DNA of 32,563 nucleotides, from NCBI GenBank assembly GCA_036788195.1, contig DAIQNX010000034.1:1-32563 (forward strand). The letters run 5' to 3'. Below are positions 7,571 to 16,062 of this stretch, in pieces. The position numbers and the translations under genes were made by a program. Every line of letters begins with the position of its first letter. The first letter of the stretch is position 1. The notes under the pieces are model-generated. The model saw nothing but the letters and a program-made list of their open reading frames with translations. It did no database searches and was not told the DNA's origin. This DNA is from CALFXN01 sp937957815 (GTDB taxonomy: Bacteria; Synergistota; Synergistia; Synergistales; Aminobacteriaceae).

Positions 7571-8355
7571 TCGGGACGCCTCCGATTCCCGAGGGGTTCT
7601 GGAGGAAAGCGGCCGCGAGCGAATCCCCCGTTCTGATTCTCGATTACGACGGAACTCTCGCGCCCTTTTGCGACGATCCATCGCGTGCGGTTCCGTATCC
7701 CGGAGTCCGGGAGCTGCTTATCCGTATCTCCCGCAGCCGGACGAGAGTCGCGGTCGTTTCGGGGCGCCCCGCGCGGGAGATTTTCGGACTTCTCGACACG
7801 CCGGGGATCGATCTGTGGGGCGAACACGGCGGGGAACGTTTCCGCGACGGCGCTTCTGTTTTTCTCTTCCCGCCGGGGGCGGAACAGGAGACGCTCTTTG
7901 CCAAAGCCGTTGAAATGGCGCAGAGAGAAAGCCCCGGGGTGCGACTCGAGCGCAAGCGACTTTCGCTCGCGGCCCACGTGCGCGGCGTTCCGGAGGGAGA
8001 ACGCCGTCTCGACGTTCTCGAACGCGTGTGGCGCTCCCTGCTCGGTGAGAGACGGGAGGAAATCTCGTTGCAGCGGTTCGACGGAGGAATCGAACTGCGC
8101 CCTCAGCGAGTCGGCAAGGCCCTGGCCGTCTCGGAAATCCTTTCCGGAACGGGGAAAGACGACGCCGTTGCCTATCTCGGAGACGATTTCACGGACGAGG
8201 ACGCGTTTCTCGCTCTCGGAGCAAGGGGACTCGCGGTTCTCGTCCGGAAGGAACCGAGACCGACGGCAGCCCGACATCGGATCGTTCCGCCGGAGGAACT
8301 CCTCCTGTTTCTCGGACGATGGGCGGCGTCGGTGGAAGGAGGGGGCCCCGAATGA
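7567..8355 (+). CDS. otsB: Trehalose-6-phosphate phosphatase
   Basis: OtsB removes the phosphate from trehalose-6-phosphate. The 262-residue protein is a HAD-family phosphatase. It has the nucleophile motif DYDGTL at 26-31 (D26 nucleophile, D28 acid/base), motif II VVSGRP near 60, GEHGGE near 82 in the cap region, and motif IV GDDFTDEDAF near 200. The GTG start at 7567 is chosen because it overlaps the treT stop in a GTGA junction and has GAGGT seven bases upstream; no ATG serves better. The next gene is otsA, again joined by ATGA. The presence of both Ots enzymes makes the substrate assignment firm. Confidence 0.92.
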   Translation: MIGTPPIPEGFWRKAAASESPVLILDYDGTLAPFCDDPSRAVPYPGVRELLIRISRSRTRVAVVSGRPAREIFGLLDTPGIDLWGEHGGERFRDGASVFLFPPGAEQETLFAKAVEMAQRESPGVRLERKRLSLAAHVRGVPEGERRLDVLERVWRSLLGERREEISLQRFDGGIELRPQRVGKALAVSEILSGTGKDDAVAYLGDDFTDEDAFLALGARGLAVLVRKEPRPTAARHRIVPPEELLLFLGRWAASVEGGGPE

Positions 8356-9932
8356 GGAAGCATGCGCGGTTTGTCGTCGTCTCGAACAGGCTTCCGGTCG
8401 TCATCGAACGGAACTCGGACGGACTCCGCGCGATTCCGGGATCGGGAGGACTCATTTCGGCAATGACTCCCGTGCTGCGGGCGCGGGGAGGGATGTGGAT
8501 CGGGTGGCCGGGACATTCGGACGGCGTCCCGGAGCCGGAGGTCCTCCAGACCCTCGAGGCGGGGAGTGCGGACTGGGGATTCGACCTGGTCCCGGTCTTT
8601 CTGCCCGAGGACGTCGCGACAGGATACTACGACGGATTTTCCAACGCGACGATCTGGCCGCTGTTCCACGATCTCCAGGGACGAACCGTCTTCGAGATCG
8701 CGTACCACAAGGCCTACCTCGATGCGAACCGGATGTTCGCCGACCGCGTGGAATCCTGCACCGAGGAGCGGGACTTCGTGTGGGTGCACGACTATCATCT
8801 CATGGATGTCGCCCGGTTCCTCAGGGAGCACGGGACGAAGAGAACCTGCGCCTTCTTCCTGCACATTCCGTTCCCGCCGCCCGACATCTTCATGAAACTT
8901 CCGTGGAGGCGGGAGATCCTCGAGGCGCTCTTCCACTACGATCTCTTGGGGTTCCAGACATTTCGCGACCGCAGGAACTTCCTCGATTGCGTGGACGACA
9001 TTTCCCCATGTTCGCACCCTTCCGGTCGGGGCAACGTGATCCGCATCCGGAGGGAGAACCGTCAGGTCGGTCTCGGGGTGTTTCCGATAGGGATCGACGC
9101 GCGTGAATTCGAGAATATCTCCCGGAGCGCTTCGGCGCACCTCGCCGAGCAGAGCGTTCGGGAGACCGCCGGCAACCGGAAAATCATTCTCGGCGTCGAC
9201 CGTCTTGACTATACGAAGGGAATCCCCCACAGGCTGAAGGCGTTCGAGAAAGCGCTGGGGACGCACCCCGAGCTGTGCGGAAATGTTACGTTCCTTCAGA
9301 TAGCGGTCCCGAGCCGGGAAGGAGTCGAAGGGTACCTTCCCCTGCGGCGGGAAATCGAACAGATCGCGGGGCACATCAACGGACGGTTCACGTCATCCGG
9401 ATGGGTTCCCGTCGTCCTCATGGTCAGGGGCGTGAACCGGGAGGAACTTGTCGCCCACTACAGGGCCGCCGATGTGGCGATGGTCACTCCGCTCAAGGAC
9501 GGGATGAACCTCGTGTGCAAGGAGTACTGCGCGGCCCGGACTGACGGGGCGGGCGTCCTTGTCCTCAGCGAATTCGCGGGAGCGGCGGCGCAGCTCTACA
9601 GGGGCGCGATGCTCGTGAATCCGCACGATATCGACGGGACTGCGGACGCAATCGCCGAGGCGGTCTCTATGCCGCGGAAGGAGCAGCGGAGGCGCATGCG
9701 GCTGCTGCGGAACACGATCCGGCAGAAGGATGTCTACTGGTGGATGGACACCTTTATCCAGGTGGCTTCGGGAAGAAAGGCGAGCGAGTTCTTCGACGGA
9801 GAGTCGCTTCGCCCGTATCCCCAATTTCTCTACAAGGGAGAAGCGACGGACGTCACTCCTTCGCCGCCGGCCGGAAGTTCAGGACGGCCGGGATCGCGAA
9901 CAGCGGCGCCAGTCCGAGCAGAACCATCGTGA
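8352..9932 (+). CDS. otsA: Trehalose-6-phosphate synthase with C-terminal extension
   Basis: OtsA (GT20) transfers glucose from a nucleotide donor to glucose-6-phosphate. Of the 526 residues, the first 475 or so form the normal enzyme: VVVSNRLPV at 8-16, GSGGLISAMTP at 30-40, VHDYHLM in the middle, GVDRLDYTKGIPHRL (with the donor-binding Arg and Lys) and KDGMNLVCKEYCA near the end of the second domain. Start ATG 8352 overlaps the otsB stop and has AAGGAGG upstream. The C-terminus carries about 50 extra residues that end in a Pro/Ser/Arg-rich stretch, and the last 80 bases overlap the convergent MFS gene. The tail probably reflects loss of an earlier stop codon rather than a functional domain. 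Confidence 0.93.
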   Translation: MRKHARFVVVSNRLPVVIERNSDGLRAIPGSGGLISAMTPVLRARGGMWIGWPGHSDGVPEPEVLQTLEAGSADWGFDLVPVFLPEDVATGYYDGFSNATIWPLFHDLQGRTVFEIAYHKAYLDANRMFADRVESCTEERDFVWVHDYHLMDVARFLREHGTKRTCAFFLHIPFPPPDIFMKLPWRREILEALFHYDLLGFQTFRDRRNFLDCVDDISPCSHPSGRGNVIRIRRENRQVGLGVFPIGIDAREFENISRSASAHLAEQSVRETAGNRKIILGVDRLDYTKGIPHRLKAFEKALGTHPELCGNVTFLQIAVPSREGVEGYLPLRREIEQIAGHINGRFTSSGWVPVVLMVRGVNREELVAHYRAADVAMVTPLKDGMNLVCKEYCAARTDGAGVLVLSEFAGAAAQLYRGAMLVNPHDIDGTADAIAEAVSMPRKEQRRRMRLLRNTIRQKDVYWWMDTFIQVASGRKASEFFDGESLRPYPQFLYKGEATDVTPSPPAGSSGRPGSRTAAPVRAEPS

Positions 9933-11016
9933 CGTGAAGGCCGAACGCGTCGGCGACGGCGCCGAGCGGCGCCGTGAAGAGGCCTCCGAGCCCGAACGCA
10001 AACCCCATAATGATTGAACTCGCCATCGCGCGCGCGTGCGGGGCGGCCTCCTGCGCCATCGCGTTCGTGATCGGCTCGGTCGCCGTCAGAGCCCCGTATC
10101 CCAGCATGTAAAGGAAGACGGAAACCCACCCGTCGGTCAGCGCGGCAGGAACGAGAAGCGCCGGAGAGACCGCGAGCAGCGGCGCGAGCGTCCTGTTGCG
10201 TCCGCGGCGTTCCGCGACACGGCTGAATACGAGCGGCGACACGGCGGACGAAATCACGACGACGAAAAGCACCGTTCCGATCATCTCGAGCGTTCCCCCG
10301 CGCGCGGCGACGACGACGGGCAGGAAAAAGCGGATCCCCTGCTCGGAGATCGAACGGAACACCGACACGAGCCAGACCTTCCAGACCTTTCCGAAAACGT
10401 CCCCGAAACTGCGGATGATCCCCGTCGAGACAAAGACGCCGTCGCGGTCCCTGAGTTTCGGGATCATAACGAACGCGAGTGCCGTCGCAGCGGCGACCGG
10501 AACGATCGCGACCGCCCACATCCACCTGACCCCGATAACGCGGGCGAGCGTCACGGCGTACAGGGGGCTCACGGAGGCGGCCAGCATACCGCCGAGTCCG
10601 AAGATCGCGATGTACGTCGAGAGGTTGCACCCGCCGCAGAGGTGTCCCACGCCGCCGCTCCCCTGCGGATGGAAGATCGCGCTTCCGGTGCTCCAGAGAC
10701 CCGCGAGAAACAGTGCGGCGGCGTAGTTCGGCGAGATCGGGAAGAGTGTCGCGCCGATGCACGCGAGCAGCGGACCGAGGAGGATGCACCACGGCCGTTC
10801 GGTCCGATCGGACCAGTAGCCGAAAAGTGGCTGGCCGAACATCGTGATGAGCCCCGCGAGCGAGTTCAGCGCTCCGGCCTGCGCGAGCGAGAGGCCGAGC
10901 CTCCTGACGATTTCTGGCACGAACGTCGGCAGAAAGGCGACATTGACGTCGTTCAGAAAGTGCAGCAGGCCGAGCAGCGCGATCTGTACTGGAGGGCGGG
11001 CATTTCGGACATTCAT
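9853..11016 (-). CDS. MFS exporter, fosmidomycin-resistance (Fsr)-like
   Basis: The 387-residue integral membrane protein has about 12 hydrophobic segments. The N-terminal stretch LLHFLNDVNVAFLPTFVPEIVRRLGLSLAQAGAL, the loop GYWSDRTERPW between segments 2 and 3, and FHPQGSGGVGHLCG are typical of the Fsr branch of the major facilitator family (drug:proton antiport). The ATG at 11016 is chosen because AGGAG lies nine bases upstream on this strand; an in-frame ATG at 11169 would add 51 hydrophilic residues across the promoter. The substrate is unknown. The end overlaps otsA tail to tail by 80 bases. It is a single-gene unit. Confidence 0.87.
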   Translation of the reverse strand: MNVRNARPPVQIALLGLLHFLNDVNVAFLPTFVPEIVRRLGLSLAQAGALNSLAGLITMFGQPLFGYWSDRTERPWCILLGPLLACIGATLFPISPNYAAALFLAGLWSTGSAIFHPQGSGGVGHLCGGCNLSTYIAIFGLGGMLAASVSPLYAVTLARVIGVRWMWAVAIVPVAAATALAFVMIPKLRDRDGVFVSTGIIRSFGDVFGKVWKVWLVSVFRSISEQGIRFFLPVVVAARGGTLEMIGTVLFVVVISSAVSPLVFSRVAERRGRNRTLAPLLAVSPALLVPAALTDGWVSVFLYMLGYGALTATEPITNAMAQEAAPHARAMASSIIMGFAFGLGGLFTAPLGAVADAFGLHVTMVLLGLAPLFAIPAVLNFRPAAKE

Positions 11017-11067
11017 GGGAATCACTCCTGGTTCCGGGACGGGCTGTCCGGCGGCGAATTGTATGCC

Positions 11068-11076
11068 ATTATAGCA
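11068..11076 (-). promoter_or_regulatory. Extended -10 promoter of the MFS gene
   Basis: On the minus strand TGC (11076-11074) precedes a consensus TATAAT (11073-11068), about 50 bases before the chosen ATG at 11016. This supports that start over the longer one, which would place the promoter inside the gene. No strong -35 box is seen. Confidence 0.65.
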
Positions 11077-11220
11077 GTCCCACACCTTGTCCAGAAGAGT
11101 GATTCGGCGTTTCGTTCCGCGAGACGCGATGCCTCTTCCCAGGAGTCCTGCCCTTGACGGAGTGCTCACGGTGACGGATTATACGCGTATCAGGAAAAGA
11201 ACGACGAGAGGTGAAACGGG

Positions 11221-11907
11221 ATGACCTCGCTCACGAACATGCTTCTGGCGCTCTGGGCCCTCGTCGCGACGTCGGCGGCCGCGCTGTTCCTGTTCCGTTC
11301 ACGCAGGAGGAGCCCTCGTGTGGACGTTCAGGGAGGGATCGAACAGCTCCGTTCCATCGGACATCTGTCGGTCTACCGCGCATTCACGCGCGAAATCGTC
11401 ACGGAAACGGATCACTCGTGGGGAGACTTCGGGCGCAAGTATCTCTCCTGGATCCTGTCGTCCCGCAAGATGGCGATGATTTTCGAATTCGAGATCGATT
11501 TCAGGTACGACCTCCGGGACCCGGGGTTCGCCATCGAGCCCGTCGACGACGAACTCGTCGACATAAGAATGCCGCCCTGCCGCTGCGAGACGCGGATCCG
11601 CGACATCCGGTTCTACGACGAGCAGAGATCCCGCCTGCTTCCGTGGCTTCTGCCGGATCTCGTGAACGGATTTCTCGGGGACGACTTTCGGGAGGACGAC
11701 CGGAACCGCCTCGTCAGGGCGGCGCGCTCGCACGCCGAATCGCGCGCGATGGCGCTCGTGCGCGACATACAGCCGGAAGTTTTCGCGTCCGCGCGGGCGA
11801 CTCTCGAATCGCTCGCCCGCGGCTTCGGGATCCGCGTCGCGGAGATTTCGTTCGCGGAAGGGAATACGATGACAGTTTCACAGGACGTCGGAAGCAGGGC
11901 GGCCTGA
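11221..11907 (+). CDS. DUF4230-like membrane-anchored protein
   Basis: The 228-residue protein has one N-terminal membrane anchor (about 6-26, followed by RSRRR) and a soluble domain. The pattern GGIEQLRSIGHLSVYRAFTREIVTET, then SSRKMAMIFEFEIDFRYDLRD and the later VDIRMPPCRCE, resembles DUF4230, a family of anchored proteins of unknown function. The match is by pattern only. The domain ends in a helical region with several Arg/Glu pairs. The start has AGAGGTG (11207-11213) seven bases upstream. It is transcribed alone between two minus-strand units, and its TGA stop lies in the loop of a hairpin that separates it from the V-ATPase operon end. Confidence 0.75.
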   Translation: MTSLTNMLLALWALVATSAAALFLFRSRRRSPRVDVQGGIEQLRSIGHLSVYRAFTREIVTETDHSWGDFGRKYLSWILSSRKMAMIFEFEIDFRYDLRDPGFAIEPVDDELVDIRMPPCRCETRIRDIRFYDEQRSRLLPWLLPDLVNGFLGDDFREDDRNRLVRAARSHAESRAMALVRDIQPEVFASARATLESLARGFGIRVAEISFAEGNTMTVSQDVGSRAA

Positions 11908-11916
11908 CCGCCCTGC
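11894..11916. terminator. Shared hairpin between convergent genes
   Basis: GCAGGGCGG (11894-11902) and CCGCCCTGC (11908-11916) form a perfect 9-bp stem with a 5-base loop that contains the stop codon of the upstream plus-strand gene. It lies between two converging genes (the atpB stop is at 11919). No T run follows on either strand, so it may end both transcripts weakly or act as a 3' stabilising stem. Confidence 0.5.
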
Positions 11917-11918
11917 GG

Positions 11919-13304
11919 TCATTTCGTCCCTTCCGGACCTCCGACGTGCGTGCGCAACTCCTCCATGGTGACCCTGGTCAGCTCGGCCGCAGGAAGCATT
12001 GAGATCAGGTACCATCCCATGTCGAGCGACTGCCCGATTTCGCGGTTTTCGTCCGATCCCTGCGCGATGAAATGCTCTTCGAAGGCCTTCCCGAATTCGA
12101 GGTACTTTTTGTCCGTGTCCCCTATTTCATCCTCGCCGACGACCCCCGCGAGGGATCTGGCATCCTGCGTCCGGCTGTATGCCGCAAAGAGCTGGCTCGA
12201 TACTCCCGGGTGGTCGTCGCGCGTGAACCCCTTCCCGATCCCGTCTTTCATGAGACGCGAGAGACTCGTGAGGGGATCGACCGGCGGGTAGATGCCGCGA
12301 GCGTCGAGTTCGCGCGACAGTACGATCTGTCCTTCAGTGATGAACCCCGTCAGGTCCGGGATCGGGTGCGTGATGTCGTCGTTCGGCATCGTCAGGATCG
12401 GAAGCTGCGTCACGCTTCCCGCACGTCCCCGTATCACGCCCGCGCGTTCGTACATCGAGGCGAGATCGCTGTAGAGGTACGCGGGGTATCCCTTGCGGCT
12501 CGGAACTTCGCCGCGGGCGACGCTGAGCTCACGGAGAGCCTCGGCGTAACTCGTCATATCGGTCAGGATGACGAGGACGTGCATCCCGAGGTCGAATGCG
12601 AGGTATTCGGCCGCCGTCAGGGCGAGTCGCGGCGTCGCGATGCGCTCGATGACGGGGTCGTCGGCCGTGTTGAGAAAGAGGACCAGGTTGTTTCCCTGCC
12701 CCGATTCCTGGAGCCGGGTCGTGAAGAACGCCGCGTCGTCGTGCCGGATGCCGATCCCGGCGAAGACGACGGCGAAGTTTTCGGCTCCGACAAGGCGCGA
12801 CTGCGTTGCGATCTGGACGGCGAGCCGGTTGTGGGGCAGTCCGTTGCCGGAAAATATGGGAAGCTTCTGCCCTCGGATGAGCGTCATGAGAGTGTCGACG
12901 ACGGAGATTCCCGTCGAAATGAAATCCCTCGGATACTGGCGCGCCATCGGATTGATGGGAGCTCCGTTCACGTTCCTGAGTTCCCCTCCGAGAACGGTGC
13001 CGCACCCGTCCAGAGGGCGGCCGAGACCATCGAACGTCCGACCTATCATCGACGGAGCGACCGATATCTCGAGCGGTATTCCCGAGAAACGAAGGCGCGT
13101 ATCCGAAGGCGCGAGCCCTTCCGTGCCGGAGAATACCTGGACGAGAGTCGCATTCTCGCCGACGAGCACGACCTTACCCTGCCTCCGGGATCCTCCCGGA
13201 GCCTCGATCTCCACGAGCTCGTCATATCCCACACCCTGAATGCCGCCGAGCATCAGGAACGGTCCGTCTATCGCGTCGACTCCCACGTATTCGGTGCGTG
13301 CCAC
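11919..13304 (-). CDS. atpB: V-type ATPase subunit B (regulatory, non-catalytic)
   Basis: Subunit B alternates with A in the V1 hexamer. The 461-residue product is the usual length. The P-loop position reads SGNGLPHNRLAVQIATQ, the degenerate form that marks B rather than A. Other landmarks are ILTDMTSYAEALRE, GRAGSVTQLPILTMPNDDITHPIPDLTGFITEGQI and the arginine region of DGIGKGFTRDDHPGVSSQL. The GTG at 13304 is chosen: GGAGGG lies about 10 bases upstream within the end of subunit A, and the product then starts (M)ARTEYVGVDAI, as in homologues. The open frame extends upstream, but that part is antisense-like Arg-rich sequence and overlaps gene A. It is the last gene of the operon. Confidence 0.94.
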   Translation of the reverse strand: MARTEYVGVDAIDGPFLMLGGIQGVGYDELVEIEAPGGSRRQGKVVLVGENATLVQVFSGTEGLAPSDTRLRFSGIPLEISVAPSMIGRTFDGLGRPLDGCGTVLGGELRNVNGAPINPMARQYPRDFISTGISVVDTLMTLIRGQKLPIFSGNGLPHNRLAVQIATQSRLVGAENFAVVFAGIGIRHDDAAFFTTRLQESGQGNNLVLFLNTADDPVIERIATPRLALTAAEYLAFDLGMHVLVILTDMTSYAEALRELSVARGEVPSRKGYPAYLYSDLASMYERAGVIRGRAGSVTQLPILTMPNDDITHPIPDLTGFITEGQIVLSRELDARGIYPPVDPLTSLSRLMKDGIGKGFTRDDHPGVSSQLFAAYSRTQDARSLAGVVGEDEIGDTDKKYLEFGKAFEEHFIAQGSDENREIGQSLDMGWYLISMLPAAELTRVTMEELRTHVGGPEGTK

Positions 13305-13309
13305 GGGTT

Positions 13310-15091
13310 TTACGCCCTCCCTTCCGGCGCCATGCGCTCCGACCCGATTCGCGAAAGGGATTCGTCGATCCGTTTCCCCAGATCCTCCAGCCTTTCGGTC
13401 TCTTCCGGAGGAATCTCTCTCGCGTGAATCAGTTCCACGAGTTCGTCCATGTTTCGTATCAGCGACAGAGGACATCCTGCGGCCACGAGCTTCTCGGCCG
13501 CCCTGTGGAAACGGAGGATCAGATTCAGGATCGCGAATCCCTTTTCGGGCGGGCAGAAGGAATCCGCCCCGAACGCTCCCTGCTGGAGATATCCGTTTCG
13601 CAGCAGAGACGCCGTGAGGTCGACGAGACGCTGATCGTTGGGAAGCACGTCTTCTCCGACCAGCCGGATGATCTGCTGGATCTTCTCGTCCTCGGCGAGG
13701 ATGCTGCGCGCTTCATCCCTGAGACTTCCCCACGAGGCGTCGACGTGCGCTTCGAACCAGGGTTCGACCTCTTCGGCGTATTCGCTGTACGAATCGGTCC
13801 AGCTGATGGCCGGGAAGTGGCGCGCGTTCGCGAGCGACCTGTCGAGCGCCCAGAAGCACCGGATGAAACGTTTCGTGTGGCGCGTGACTGGTTCGGTGAA
13901 ATCTCCGCCCGGAGGAGATACGGCGCCGATGATCGATATGCTTCCGCGTTCGCCGCCGAGCGTCACGACATGTCCGGCGCGCTCATAGAACTCGGCGAGA
14001 CGCGTCGGCAGGTATGCGGGGAACCCCTCCTCCGCCGGAATTTCCTCGAGACGTCCGGAAATCTCCCGGAGCGCCTCGGCCCATCTGGATGTCGAATCCG
14101 CCATCAGGGCGACGTCGTACCCCATATCGCGATAGTACTCCGCGATCGTGATGCCCGTATAGATGGAGGCCTCTCTCGCGGCCACGGGCATGTTCGACGT
14201 GTTCGCTATGAGGATCGTTCGCTCCATGAGCGCTCTTCCCGTTCGGGGATCCTCGAGCGCGGGGAATTCCTCGAGAACCTGGGTCATTTCGTTGCCCCGC
14301 TCGCCGCACCCGATGTAGACGACGACAGTCGCGTCGCTCCATTTCGCGAGCTGATGCTGCGTGACGGTCTTCCCGGTCCCGAATCCGCCGGGAATCGCCG
14401 CGACCCCTCCCTTCGCGATCGGAAAGAGTCCGTCGATCACGCGTTGCCCTGTGACGAGGGGTTCGTCGGGAAGAAGCCGTTCGCCGTAGGGGCGAGGCGT
14501 GCGCACCGGCCAGGGGGCCGCCATGCCGATCTCGTGGTTCTTTCCCATCGGATCCCTGATTCGCGCGATGACGTCCGATCCCTTCGCGAAGCCGGACGGG
14601 GCGATATATTCGACCTCGCCGGACACGCCGGACGGGACGAGGATTCTGTGGTCGAGCAACGGGGATTCGCGGACCGTCGCGAGGACGATCCCCTGCGTGA
14701 CCACATCGCCCGCGGAAACGACGGAGCGGATCTCCCACGATCGGGAAAGGTCGAGCTGCGGCACGGAGACGCCGCGGGAGATGAAGTCTCCTTCTTCCTT
14801 CAGCAGTGCCGAAAGCGGTCTGCCTATGCCGTCGATAATGCTTCCGACGAGTCCGGGGCCGAGAGTCACGGAAAGCGGACGTCCCGTTCCCTCGACGGAT
14901 TCCCCCACTCGGAGCCCCTGGGTGTCTTCGTACATCTGGACGAGCGCTTCGTCTCCCTCGAGCCGGACGATTTCGCCGAGCAGGCCGAGCGATCCGACGC
15001 GAACGAGCTCCCGCATCGCCCTGTCCCGTGCGCCCAGAATTCTGACGACGGGACCGTTGACGCTGGTAACGCGGCATTCAGGCATCGTCAT
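13310..15091 (-). CDS. atpA: V-type ATPase subunit A (catalytic)
   Basis: This is the catalytic ATP-binding subunit of the V1/A1 headpiece, 593 residues, a normal length. Residues 1-80 form the beta-barrel domain and about 115-190 the non-homologous bulge specific to V/A-type A subunits. Walker A is GGFGTGKT at 235-242 (K241), the catalytic glutamate is in GCGERGNE (E264), and Walker B lies in DVALMADSTS near 326-335. The GGFGTGKT form differs slightly from the common GPFGSGKT but keeps the Gly and Lys residues. Start ATG 15091 has GAGGT close upstream; a second ATG two codons later is also possible. It sits 12 bases after subunit E and five bases before subunit B. Confidence 0.96.
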   Translation of the reverse strand: MTMPECRVTSVNGPVVRILGARDRAMRELVRVGSLGLLGEIVRLEGDEALVQMYEDTQGLRVGESVEGTGRPLSVTLGPGLVGSIIDGIGRPLSALLKEEGDFISRGVSVPQLDLSRSWEIRSVVSAGDVVTQGIVLATVRESPLLDHRILVPSGVSGEVEYIAPSGFAKGSDVIARIRDPMGKNHEIGMAAPWPVRTPRPYGERLLPDEPLVTGQRVIDGLFPIAKGGVAAIPGGFGTGKTVTQHQLAKWSDATVVVYIGCGERGNEMTQVLEEFPALEDPRTGRALMERTILIANTSNMPVAAREASIYTGITIAEYYRDMGYDVALMADSTSRWAEALREISGRLEEIPAEEGFPAYLPTRLAEFYERAGHVVTLGGERGSISIIGAVSPPGGDFTEPVTRHTKRFIRCFWALDRSLANARHFPAISWTDSYSEYAEEVEPWFEAHVDASWGSLRDEARSILAEDEKIQQIIRLVGEDVLPNDQRLVDLTASLLRNGYLQQGAFGADSFCPPEKGFAILNLILRFHRAAEKLVAAGCPLSLIRNMDELVELIHAREIPPEETERLEDLGKRIDESLSRIGSERMAPEGRA

Positions 15092-15103
15092 CGGGAGACC
15101 TCG

Positions 15104-15751
15104 CTAGAGGATGGCCATGAGCCGTTTCGCGACGAGTTCCGCGTGTTCCTGGACGACGACGCTCCAGTCGGCGAGGGACTGGCGTTTCCCGTTCTCCGCG
15201 ACGAGCCACAGCCCTCCCGTGATCGGTGCGGGATCCGGATCGAAGGAGATCGTCACGCCCCTCCCGGGATCGGAGAGACGCGCCGCGAGCTCCGGGCCGA
15301 GGGCGGCATCCGTCGCGGCCAGACGCAACCGGATCGCGTCGCTTCCCGGCAGACTGTCGAGCGCACTCTTCCCGAGTCCAAAGAGGATATCCCCATAGTC
15401 CGGCCTGTTTCTGAACTCGGAACACGCCTGCTGCATCTGTTCGAGGGTCTGAGCCAGAAGCCTGTTCCTGAGCCGGAGCATATCGTGCTCCCGCTCCCGT
15501 TCGGCCGTACTGACCTGCCTCTGACGGATTTCAGCGGCGCGTTTCCTCGCATCGTCCGCGATCGAATCGATCATCGAAACGAGGCGGGACTCCTCTTCAC
15601 GCAGCCATGCTTCGGTTTCCCGCGTCTCCGTTTCCAGGATTCTGTTACGCTCTTCCGCGGCCTGAGTGAGAAGGAGGTTCTTCAGGGCGGAAAGACGTTC
15701 TTCCGACATGTCCTGGAATTCGGGTGCCGGGACGCGTTCCTGCTCCGTCAT
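15104..15751 (-). CDS. atpE: V-type ATPase subunit E (peripheral stalk)
   Basis: Subunit E pairs with G/H to form the peripheral stalk that holds the headpiece. The 215-residue product has a long charged coiled coil (about 20-110, rich in Glu, Arg and Ala) and a C-terminal globular domain. That domain contains DPDPAPITGGLWLVAENGKRQSLADWSVVV, which corresponds to the conserved GG(I/L)-with-hydrophobic strand followed by D-N-T/S-like end of E subunits. Start ATG 15751 overlaps the subunit F stop (ATGA) and has GGAG/AAGG upstream. The frame extends further upstream as an antisense shadow and is not used. Sequence identity to known E proteins is likely low, so the call leans on the fold pattern and on operon position. 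Confidence 0.88.
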   Translation of the reverse strand: MTEQERVPAPEFQDMSEERLSALKNLLLTQAAEERNRILETETRETEAWLREEESRLVSMIDSIADDARKRAAEIRQRQVSTAEREREHDMLRLRNRLLAQTLEQMQQACSEFRNRPDYGDILFGLGKSALDSLPGSDAIRLRLAATDAALGPELAARLSDPGRGVTISFDPDPAPITGGLWLVAENGKRQSLADWSVVVQEHAELVAKRLMAIL

Positions 15752-16059
15752 CCGACCTTCACTCCGATCGCGTTCGAAATGTAGCGGGTCAGCGCGTCGT
15801 TGCCTCGGACGCTGCCGTGCCGGTCGGGGATTTCCACGAGAAGCGGAAGCTTGCCGCTCTCTCTGAGCTCTCTCGCGAGATCGGGCACGGCCGCAACGGC
15901 TTTTTCCGTCATGACGAGGATTCCGAGGTCGCGCATCGAGAGCGCCTGCTGCACCGCGGAACGGGTACCGTCCATCCCCTGTGCGATGACTCCGGTGATG
16001 CCTGCCAGTCGGAGCAGGACGAGCGTATCGTGGTTGTCGCTGACCAGGAATGCGCGCAT
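15748..16059 (-). CDS. atpF: V-type ATPase subunit F (central stalk)
   Basis: Subunit F binds subunit D in the rotating central stalk. The 103-residue protein has the flavodoxin-like small fold of the family: MRAFLVSDNHDTLVLLRLAGI at the start, then a switch-like stretch, ILVMTEKAV in the middle and LPLLVEIPDRHGS near residue 72. The IPD turn after a strand of hydrophobics is a hallmark of F. The start lies three bases after the subunit K stop, with AAGGTG as a weak ribosome site, and the stop overlaps subunit E. Length and position match. Confidence 0.92.
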   Translation of the reverse strand: MRAFLVSDNHDTLVLLRLAGITGVIAQGMDGTRSAVQQALSMRDLGILVMTEKAVAAVPDLARELRESGKLPLLVEIPDRHGSVRGNDALTRYISNAIGVKVG

Positions 16060-16062
16060 CGC

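Noticed and set aside
6446..7681. A 411-codon open frame on the minus strand antisense to treT
   Set aside because: The plus strand holds a well-conserved glycosyltransferase; the antisense product has no recognisable motif.
13298..15784. An 828-codon open frame on the plus strand, antisense to the ATPase A and E genes
   Set aside because: It is a mirror of GC-rich coding sequence: Arg/Asp/Gly-rich composition without domains, while the minus strand encodes conserved ATPase subunits.
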